The notes beneath the pieces were generated by a model. The model saw only the letters and a program-made list of their open reading frames with translations, was not told where the DNA came from and made no database searches. Below, piece after piece: positions 57,791 to 64,000 of a stretch of 64,000 nt of DNA. Location of the stretch: assembly GCA_963719885.1 (NCBI GenBank), contig CAVRDP010000035.1, positions 62,001-126,000 of the forward strand. The letters run 5' to 3'. Source of the DNA: JANXQG01 sp963719885. Lineage in GTDB: Bacteria > Planctomycetota > Planctomycetia > Pirellulales > Thermoguttaceae. Each line of letters begins with the position of its first letter. Positions within the stretch are counted from its first letter, which is position 1. The position numbers and the translations under genes are program-made.

Positions 57791-60700
57791 TCACGCTCGC
57801 CCCCGCCCATTGCTCGCGCTCGGTTTGGCCGTAATGAGGCGGAAATTCTCGGCCCCTAGCAGTTCCTCCACGCGGCCGCGCATCTCCGGGTTGTTGGCGA
57901 TGCGGAACGTATCGCAGCGGCAGGAAATCTTCCGCCCGTCGGCCAGCCACAGCAAGAGCTCGAAGGGGCACTCGCCCGGGTAGCCGCGGAGAATCTCGTG
58001 CAGCATCTCGAGTTTCTTCACGCCGTGCGCTTCTTCGACCACGCGGACGAGGATGCCGCGGGTATAGCGGGCTTCGAGATCGCCGATGGGGATGACTTCA
58101 TTGATGATCATATTGGCCTCTTCGCTGCCGGCCCGTTTGTCGATCGCGCCGCGGAGAACGCAAATCATCTCCGGTTGGATGAGCTGGCCGAATTGGGCGA
58201 ACTGTTCCGGCCAGCAGATGCAGCGCATCATGCCCTCGGTGTCTTCGAGGTCGAACATGGCGTAGCGGCTTGGCGCGCCCGGCTTGGGGTTCTTCGTGTG
58301 CGCATGCTTGATCGAGGCGATCATGCCGCCGATCATCACCTCGGCGCGGTGTTTCAAAGCGGCCGCTTCCACGGTCGTGTGCGAGCAATAGGCCCGCAGC
58401 TTCTTGGCATGCTCGGCCAGCGGATGGCTCGACAGGTAGAAGCCCAGGACTTCCTTCTCCTTGGCCAGCCGGTCCTTTTGCTCCCATTCGGGCACGGCGG
58501 GCAGGTCCTTGATGATGGTTTCGACCGTTTCTTCTTCCTCGTCGGCGAACAGTCCCTTTTGTCCGCTGCGGCGGTCGGCGGCCGCCGAGGCGCCGCCCTG
58601 CAAGGCGCGATCGATCATGGCGGACCACTGCGCACGCCGTCCGCCCAGCGAATCGAAGGCCCCGGCCTTCACCAGCGACTCGATGGCCGCGCGATTGACC
58701 TGGCTCGGGTCGAGCCGTTGGCAAAAGTCGAAGAGGCTGTGATAGGGCCCGCCCGACTGGCGGGCCTTGACGATCGCAGCCGAGGCGGCGGCGCCGCAGC
58801 CCTTGATGGCCGAGAGGGCGTAGAAGATCTTGGCGACCACGACCATGGGTACATGGTGCCCGACATGGTGCCCGCCGACGGCGAACTCGACGTCCGAACG
58901 GTTGACGTCCGGCGGCATGACCTCGACACCCATCCGCTGGCAGTCTTCGATGTGCTCGACCAGCGCGTCCTTCTTCTTGAAGTTGCGGCCCGGAATGTCG
59001 CTGGAGAGCAAGGCCGCCATGAACTCGACCTTGTAATGGGCCTTCAAGTAGGCCGTCATGTAGGCTATCAGGGCGTAAGCGGTACTATGCGATTTATTGA
59101 AGCCATAGCCCGCGAACTTCTCGATCAGCCCGAAAACCTCTTCGGCCTTCTTCTTCGCCATGCCTTTCTGGAAGGCGCCCTCGACAAAATCCTCTTGGTA
59201 CTTGGCGATCGCATCCAGCTTCTTCTTGCTGATGGCCTTGATGCAGCTATAGGCATTGGCCAAGGCGATGCCGCCCAGCCGGTTGAGGATCCGCATCACC
59301 TGCTCCTGGTAGACCATCACGCCGTGGGTCTCGGCCAAGACCTCTTCCATGACCTCGTGCTCGTATTGGGGCTTCTTGCGGCCGTGCTTCACCTCGATGT
59401 AGTCCTCGACCATCTTGCCTTCCAGCGGGCCCGGCCGATAGAGGGCGTTGGTGGCGATGATGTCGCGGAAGTGGTCGGGCTTCATCCGCTGCAGCAGATC
59501 GCGAATGCCGCCGCTTTCCAACTGGAACACGCCCTTCGTCTCGCCGCGGCACAAGAGTGCGAACGTCTCCCGGTCGTCCAGGGGGAACTTGTAGGGATCG
59601 ACCTGGCGGCCGGTTGTCTGCTCGATCAGGCCGATGACCTTCGAGAGGATGGTCAGGTTCCGCAGGCCGAGAAAATCCATCTTCAGCAGGCCGGCCTTCT
59701 CGACGTCGCCCATCGCCCACTGGGTGATGATTTCCTCCTTGTTCTGCACGTGCTGCAAGGGCACGTAGTCCGTCAGCGGCCGGTCGGCGATGACCACCGC
59801 CGCGGCGTGCGTGCCGACGTTGCGGGCCAGTCCCTCGATCTTCATCGCCAGCGTCAAGAGCTCGCGGATTTCGGGGTCGGAGTCGTGCAGCTTCTTCAGG
59901 TCGGCGTTCTTCTCCAACGCCGACTTGAGCGTGATCTTCAGTTCGTCGGGCACCATGGCCACCACGGCGTCGACCCGCGGGATCGGCATGCCCAGCGCCC
60001 GGCCGACGTCGCGGATGGCCGCCCGGGCCGCCATCGTGCCGAAAGTGCCGATCTGGGCCACGTTCGCCATGCCGTACTTGTCCTTGACGTACTGGATCAC
60101 CTCGCCGCGGCGCTGCTGGCAGAAGTCGATGTCGATATCGGGCGCCTCCCGGCGGCTCTCGTCGAGAAACCGCTCGAAGAGCAGGTCGTAGGCCAGCGGG
60201 CAGACGTGGCTCAAATACAACCCATAGGCCACCAGCGAACCGACGCCCGATCCGCGGGCCGTCGCCGGAATGTCCTGCGAACGGGCGAAGCGGACGAAAT
60301 CCCAAACGATGAGGAAGTAGTTGGCGAACCCCAGCTTGTTGATCACGCCCATCTCGCGATCGACGCGGGCCATGACCTCTTCCGACAATTCGCCGTGACC
60401 CGGAGTACCGGGTGCCCCCATTCGCTGGGGATTGCCGGCATAACGCTCCTTCAGGCCGGTAAGGACCAGTTCGCGAAGAAAATCCTCGGAGGTCTTCGCG
60501 TCGGGCGGGTTGAAGACGGGGAAGTGCCGCTTGCCCAACTCCAGGTCGATGTGTACGCCGTCGGCGATCTCTTGCGACCGCTTCAAGGCCTCGTCGTAGC
60601 CGCTGAAGACCGAATACATCTCCTCGGGACTGCGCAGATAGAACTCGTTGGTTTCCATCCGCATGCGATTGGTGTCGGTGCGGAACTTGCCCGTGTTGAC

Positions 60701-61387
60701 GCAGAGCAGGATATCCTGGGCCTCGGCGTCTTCGCGGAGCACGTAGTGGACGTCGCTTGTGGCCACCAGGGGCAAGCCCATCTGGTTGGCCAGATCGATT
60801 GCGCCTTCCATGGCGATCCGCTGCTGTTCGATGCCGTTGTACTGGATCTCAATGAAGTAGCGGTCGCCGAAGACCTTGTGGTACCAGGCGGCCGCCTCGC
60901 GGGCTTTTTCCATGCCGGCCGTGCCGCCCATCAACAGGCCGCGGTTCAATTCGCTGGAGACGCAGCCGCTCAGACAGACCAGGCCTTCGCTGTGGGCGGC
61001 CAGGATTTCCTTGTCGATGCGGGGACGGAAATAAAAACCTTCCAGAAAGGCCTGGGACGAGAGCTTCAAGAGGTTTTGAAAGCCGGTGCGGTCTTTGGCC
61101 AGGATGGTGATGTGATAGCTGGCTTCCTTCGAGCCGCTGGCGTTTTCCTTGTAGAATCGGCTGCCGGGGGCAATGTAGGCCTCGATGCCCACGATCGGGT
61201 TGACTCCCAGATCCTTGGCTGTTTTATAGAACTCCAGCGCCCCGTGCAGATTGCCGTGGTCGGTCAGGGCCAGGGAGTTCATGCCCAATTCTTTGGTCCG
61301 CTTCAAGAGGCCGGAGATTTTTCCGGCGCCGTCGAGAAGGCTATAGTGGCTATGACAGTGCAAATGGGCAAACGGCGGGGTGCTCAT
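57791..61387 (-). CDS. dnaE: DNA polymerase III alpha subunit, with two hairpin-encoded insertions
   Basis: 1198 residues from ATG 61387 (MSTPPFAHLHCHSHYSLLDG), behind GGAGG. Replicative polymerase, DnaE1 type: PHP domain (HLHCHSHYSLLDG, SLALTDHGNLHGALEF), palm with ARGSGVGSLVAYGLYLS and catalytic PDIDIDFCQQRRGEVI, fingers (IATNALYRPGPLEGKMVEDY), HhH region and OB fold (EVMIGGMIASIKHAHTKNPK). No frame break. Two unusual inserts are encoded by different hairpin copies: GAPGTPGHGE near residue 323-333 in a loop before the palm, and GGHHVGHHVPMVV near residue 838-851, where SDVEFAV would normally run into KIFYALSAIKG. Both are in loops and in frame. Confidence 0.95.
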   Translation of the reverse strand: MSTPPFAHLHCHSHYSLLDGAGKISGLLKRTKELGMNSLALTDHGNLHGALEFYKTAKDLGVNPIVGIEAYIAPGSRFYKENASGSKEASYHITILAKDRTGFQNLLKLSSQAFLEGFYFRPRIDKEILAAHSEGLVCLSGCVSSELNRGLLMGGTAGMEKAREAAAWYHKVFGDRYFIEIQYNGIEQQRIAMEGAIDLANQMGLPLVATSDVHYVLREDAEAQDILLCVNTGKFRTDTNRMRMETNEFYLRSPEEMYSVFSGYDEALKRSQEIADGVHIDLELGKRHFPVFNPPDAKTSEDFLRELVLTGLKERYAGNPQRMGAPGTPGHGELSEEVMARVDREMGVINKLGFANYFLIVWDFVRFARSQDIPATARGSGVGSLVAYGLYLSHVCPLAYDLLFERFLDESRREAPDIDIDFCQQRRGEVIQYVKDKYGMANVAQIGTFGTMAARAAIRDVGRALGMPIPRVDAVVAMVPDELKITLKSALEKNADLKKLHDSDPEIRELLTLAMKIEGLARNVGTHAAAVVIADRPLTDYVPLQHVQNKEEIITQWAMGDVEKAGLLKMDFLGLRNLTILSKVIGLIEQTTGRQVDPYKFPLDDRETFALLCRGETKGVFQLESGGIRDLLQRMKPDHFRDIIATNALYRPGPLEGKMVEDYIEVKHGRKKPQYEHEVMEEVLAETHGVMVYQEQVMRILNRLGGIALANAYSCIKAISKKKLDAIAKYQEDFVEGAFQKGMAKKKAEEVFGLIEKFAGYGFNKSHSTAYALIAYMTAYLKAHYKVEFMAALLSSDIPGRNFKKKDALVEHIEDCQRMGVEVMPPDVNRSDVEFAVGGHHVGHHVPMVVVAKIFYALSAIKGCGAAASAAIVKARQSGGPYHSLFDFCQRLDPSQVNRAAIESLVKAGAFDSLGGRRAQWSAMIDRALQGGASAAADRRSGQKGLFADEEEETVETIIKDLPAVPEWEQKDRLAKEKEVLGFYLSSHPLAEHAKKLRAYCSHTTVEAAALKHRAEVMIGGMIASIKHAHTKNPKPGAPSRYAMFDLEDTEGMMRCICWPEQFAQFGQLIQPEMICVLRGAIDKRAGSEEANMIINEVIPIGDLEARYTRGILVRVVEEAHGVKKLEMLHEILRGYPGECPFELLLWLADGRKISCRCDTFRIANNPEMRGRVEELLGAENFRLITAKPSASNGRGRA
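58840..58874 (-). repeat. GTAC-core hairpin element, copy A3 with a repeated half (inside dnaE)
   Basis: Read on the minus strand, a half unit CGGGCACCATGT is followed by the whole unit: arms ACCATG and CATGGT, loop TACC, flanks CGGGC and CG, then TGGTCG. Confidence 0.78.
60397..60418 (-). repeat. GTAC-core hairpin element, copy B1 (inside dnaE)
   Basis: Read on the minus strand: arms ACCCGG and CCGGGT, loop TACT, flanks GGGGC and C. In frame as GAPGTPG. Confidence 0.75.
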
Positions 61388-61580
61388 CGGAACCTCCGTG
61401 TGATTGAGCCGGACAGTAATTGCGCCCGACAAGGGACCGCAGGAAATTGTAAATGATTCGAAGCCGTCTGGCTAACCCTCGTTTGAAGAAACGTCATTTT
61501 CGTGGACCTCGCTGCCGATGGCATAACTGTTTATTTTTCTGCCATCAATCTTCTTGTCTTTCCCTTTTTCGTGTGTTTTC

Positions 61581-61603
61581 GGGGCACCCGGTACTCCGGG
61601 TCG
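61581..61603 (+). repeat. GTAC-core hairpin element, copy B2, inside an ACCACGAA-type repeat
   Basis: Arms ACCCGG and CCGGGT, loop TACT, flanks GGGGC and CG. It is preceded by TTCGTGTGTTTTC and followed by TTCGTGGTTT, the two sides of the repeat seen intact at 16095-16122. Confidence 0.75.
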
Positions 61604-61985
61604 TTCGTGGTTTCCGTGCTTCGCGGACATTTTTCTGAGCAACGAGGATCGCAATACCTCGTTTGGAAAGGGAAAAGACGATCGCGGAACCAAAGTATGC
61701 GATTTTCCTGGTCCACAACGTGTCGGTCCGTTTTCGCCATGCCGCGTGCGTCCTTTTTCAGAAATCGCAGTTTTCTGCCGAGAAACGCGACGTCCTCTAC
61801 CCCCCTTGTGATTGTGTGGTCCAACGATAAAGATTGCGGTAAAAACACCCCTACGATGAAAACGGCTGTCGTAATTATCCAAATGCATTGCCGACACTGG
61901 ACTAAAATAGTTCTCGCTGTCTCTCCCGGTCCGGTAGAATCGTCGTAAGTGCTTTTCTATCGCGAGCTTCTGTACAGTGTGTTCC

Positions 61986-62023
61986 TTCACGTGGTCCAGC
62001 ACGATGTGGTCCAAAATCGAAGT
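61986..62023 (-). repeat. TGGACC direct-repeat motif, inverted copy
   Basis: On the minus strand GATTTTGGACCACATCGTG followed by CTGGACCACG. Confidence 0.55.
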
Positions 62024-62178
62024 CATTTCCCGTCTCCGCGCCCCCTTCTCCCCTACGCTCCCTGCTCCTTCGAATTTATCTTCCTGCCGCCTGTGTACTC
62101 ACGGGCCATCTTCCTGTCATTCCTTTTTTGCCAATGTGTTTCCCAGTTGACCGTCTGCAATCTCTCGACGCTCCGAGT

Positions 62179-62200
62179 CGGGCACCATGTACCATGGTCG
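62179..62200 (+). repeat. GTAC-core hairpin element, copy A4
   Basis: Arms ACCATG and CATGGT with a shortened loop TAC; flanks CGGGC and CG, then TGGTCGTGG as in copy A3. Confidence 0.72.
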
Positions 62201-62423
62201 TGGTCGTGGTCGTCGTCGTAATCCGCGGCGCAATTCTCCACCTAATGAGTACGTTTTAGCCGGCGTTTTGATACAATTGAGCATTGCGGATTTCCGGAAG
62301 ACACGCTCGCCGCAGCCTGCCGGGCCCGCATTTTCCGCGGAAGTCGCTAATTTTTTCCACCGGAAAAACTTCTCGAAAGTCGGAAGTGGCGCTCAGCGTT
62401 TTCGCGTTCATAAGGCCAACAAC

Positions 62424-62475
62424 TCCCCTCGCCCGCGACCATGGGTACATGGTGCCCGGGGAGAGGGGTCGGGGG
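62424..62475. repeat. CCCTCTCCC-type hairpin with GTAC-core copy A5 at its tip
   Basis: CTCCCCTCGCCCG on the left and CGGGGAGAGGGG on the right match the copy at 17476, whose tip is only TACT. Here the tip is copy A5 (62436-62458, minus-strand reading). Confidence 0.75.
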
Positions 62476-62780
62476 TGGACTGCCAAAAAATCAAACTGCG
62501 ATGTCTTGGTTTTGTATCCCGTTTTCGTTCGGGAGAGATGTGACTGATGGGCGTTTACGCCCATTCCCGGCTTTAGCCGCTAATAGGCCCGGCATTGATG
62601 CCGGGTGATCGTGCGGACGCAGCGCCCCTTGCCGCTGAAAGTCCGCGAAAACCCCTCCTGTGCATGGGTTTGTCCGGCAACGCTGGCGGACGGACAGCCT
62701 GGAAACGCGTCTGTGATGCGATCGCAAGTCATGTTGTGTAAACGACTTACGACAACGGTCCGGCGTTTTTGCGGTCCTTT

Positions 62781-62848
62781 GTCCGGGAACGTTCCCGGAC
62801 AGTGTCCGGCAACAAGTTGCGCAAGTGCTTTGTTTGTAAGCACTTGCG
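62781..62848. repeat. palindrome and hairpin cluster
   Basis: A perfect 20-base palindrome (GTCCGGGAAC and its complement GTTCCCGGAC) at 62781-62800, then CGCAAGTGCTT / AAGCACTTGCG around an 8-base loop at 62820-62848. GTCCGG words recur on both sides. Confidence 0.8.
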
Positions 62849-63224
62849 TTTCCGGACACGGCGCGGCTGTCGTACCCGCGGCATCCGCAACCGTTTCTGG
62901 TACTGGACATGTAATCGTGCCCTCTCCATGCACCCTACTTCTCGTTTTTTGCCGGGTGGAGAAATTCTTGCTGGCGGCAATATCTCTCCCACTATCTTTA
63001 TCTACGAAAGTGAGCACGGTTAGGCGCAGAGGATTTTTTGAAGTCGCTTTTCTTCTTTGCGCCGCGCCGTGGAAATTGCACACGGCACAAAAACCGCACA
63101 GTGAATTCCATTAAATTCCATCCAAATACTGGAAGTTTTTAGCAATCCAGGCAGGGGGTGAGGGCCTTTTGCTTCATCCTTCATCCCTCATCCTTCATCT
63201 CATCCTTCTCCTTCCTCCTCCATT

Positions 63225-63480
63225 CCGGCATTCAACAAAAAAATCTTGGTCTATCACGGTGTGGTCCAAAATCGCCTCCTCCGCCGGGCAGTTTTCCGGG
63301 AAAACCGCCGAAAAAACGCATTACACGCCTTTCTTGGCCGGCCAAGATCATGGTCCGCCGCTTGCGAGTCGGCAGCACAGTTTTTGGCCGAAAATCGGGA
63401 TCTGATCCCCCACGCGCGGCACGGTGCGCCAAGCAAATAATCTCACAAAATTCAGGGTAGCCTGTGCGCAGCGATTCCCT
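63225..63480 (-). repeat. about 260-base conserved intergenic element, copy 2 (inverted)
   Basis: Reverse-complement relative of 17720-18000, ending in the same TGGACC motif, T-tract, GTTGAATGCCGGAA and purine tail (see copy 1). Confidence 0.7.
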
Positions 63481-63635
63481 GGAACTGTACGATTCGGCGT
63501 ACAATTCGCGCAGGGCGAAGGTCCGATCAAGTTGTTGCGCGGTCTTCGCGCCGAACGCCACGGCCACGCCCGCGTTGCCACTTCGCGCGGCTGGCCACCG
63601 TCCGGTCCAAATACGACGTGAGGCTGTGAGCATCG

Positions 63636-63719
63636 ATGGAAACGGTTTACCTGGAAACGACGTTTATCAGCTACCGGATGCCGATTATTTGCACGCCGGA
63701 AGAGTTGATGGAGGAATAA
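63636..63719 (+). pseudogene. PIN-domain toxin reduced to its two ends
   Basis: Only 27 residues, yet both halves match a known PIN protein type: the N-terminus METVYLETTFISY and, joined to it, the C-terminus PIICTPEELMEE. The roughly 110-130 residues between, with all other catalytic acids, are deleted in frame. The four-base gap to the next ATG keeps operon spacing. Confidence 0.7.
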
Positions 63720-63723
63720 AATC

Positions 63724-63889
63724 ATGCGGGACGATCCGATTGTTGCCGAAGTTCGCCGCACGCGCGAGCAACTTGCGGCGCAGCTTTGGGTTCGATGTGA
63801 AGGCCATCTTCGACGATCTACGGAACCGCCAGGCAATACTCGGAAACCGGCTCGTATCACGAAAGAAGTCGCCGAAACCGGGGATGTGA
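63724..63889 (+). CDS. small partner protein of the PIN gene (frame break near 63778)
   Basis: About 55 residues. MRDDPIVAEVRRTREQLAA, then after a +1 shift FGFDVKAIFDDLRNRQAILG, RLVSRKKSPKPGM. A small protein type that often follows PIN or RelE-like genes, presumably antitoxin-like. A lost CG at about 63774-63783 would join the parts. Confidence 0.55.
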
Positions 63890-64000
63890 TTTCTTCGGCC
63901 ACGCGGGAAATCTCAGATTCGATCCCCGCAAGCCCCGGAACCTGATTCCGTGGCTGGTACAGAGGCATCAGGCCCGCACGCTGCACTACGATTTCCGGCT
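63890..64000 (+). CDS. LigD-type 3'-phosphoesterase domain protein, N-terminal part (runs off the window)
   Basis: In one frame the last 37 codons read NLRFDPRKPRNLIPWLVQRH and QARTLHYDFRL, matching the LigD phosphoesterase signature (VVQKHxAxxLHYDFRLE). These enzymes trim 3' ends in bacterial end joining. The start codon is not identified and the gene continues beyond base 64000. Confidence 0.5.

Larger units (their letters stand above)
61388..63635. other. 2.2-kb gene-free, repeat-dense region
   Basis: No reading frame here resembles a protein I know. It holds hairpin copies B2, A4 and A5, two TGGACC motifs, a palindrome cluster (62580-62850), a CATCCTTC simple repeat and the inverted second copy of the 260-base element. 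Confidence 0.55.

Noticed and set aside
57998..61456. A 1152-codon open frame antisense to dnaE
   Set aside because: It is the complement of a strongly conserved polymerase gene in GC-rich DNA. Its translation is low-complexity and resembles no protein; a codon-bias shadow.
1..64000. tRNA or rRNA genes
   Set aside because: No T-loop GGTTCGAATC-type sequence with a foldable acceptor stem and no rRNA core words were found by eye; a covariance search would be decisive.

Overview
The window looks like chromosomal DNA of a GC-rich planctomycete, probably Pirellulales-like. The evidence is family content: a DUF1559 pilin-like protein, a secreted YTV-repeat protein, a TlpA thioredoxin with a C-terminal SHD1 domain, a HYExAFE protein, the futalosine-pathway gene mqnA, PqqD/M50/HlyD secretion proteins, and many dispersed intergenic hairpins. 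No rRNA, tRNA or CRISPR array was recognised. At least 25 reading-frame breaks fall inside otherwise well conserved genes. Many are therefore probably sequencing or assembly indels rather than decay, and I annotate such genes across the break and give its position.

Layout. 0-3.5 kb: cstA (entering from the left edge) and an APC amino-acid permease. 3.7-7.1 kb: YTV-repeat protein, MerR-HTH/TPR protein, phosphopantetheinyl transferase. 7.5-10.1 kb: secreted alpha/alpha-toroid-like protein and a WD40 remnant. 10.6-14.5 kb: a lipid/polysaccharide set (dolichyl-phosphate-type GT2, HpnK-like deacetylase, fused GT87-GT2). 14.8-17.4 kb: rpsR and small genes. 17.4-18.9 kb: gene-free, repeat-rich. 18.9-25 kb: GAF-HlyD, HlyD, PqqD-M50-HlyD, then mqnA. 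25-31.8 kb: two insertion sequences, a thioredoxin/DUF255 protein, an ICMT-type methyltransferase and a MazF toxin-antitoxin pair. 31.9-42.1 kb: DUF1559 protein, HYExAFE, DedA, a marR-macA-macB efflux operon, a CxxCH protein and a second adaptor. 42.3-49.1 kb: zinc-ribbon membrane protein, HhH/HTH DNA-binding protein, TlpA-SHD1, SWIM-SNF2 helicase. 49.1-56.3 kb: broken VapBC, PHP-GT4 fusion, Sel1-like protein, and a leftward btaA-btaB betaine-lipid pair followed by two antitoxin-like genes. 56.7-61.4 kb: lipoprotein and dnaE. 61.4-63.6 kb: gene-free and repeat-rich. The right edge holds a deleted PIN toxin, a small partner gene and the start of a LigD-type phosphoesterase.

The most unusual signal is a dispersed family of about 20-23-bp hairpins. 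Flanks GGGCACC and GGTCG surround an invariant GTAC core, and the stem pairs change in a compensated way between copies. Copies lie in frame inside the permease, the HpnK-like deacetylase and dnaE (twice), and others sit inside older intergenic repeats, as if the hairpin itself moves. A second candidate system is the three-gene GAF-HlyD / HlyD / PqqD-M50-HlyD cluster, which looks like a peptide handling or export machine without an ABC exporter in view.
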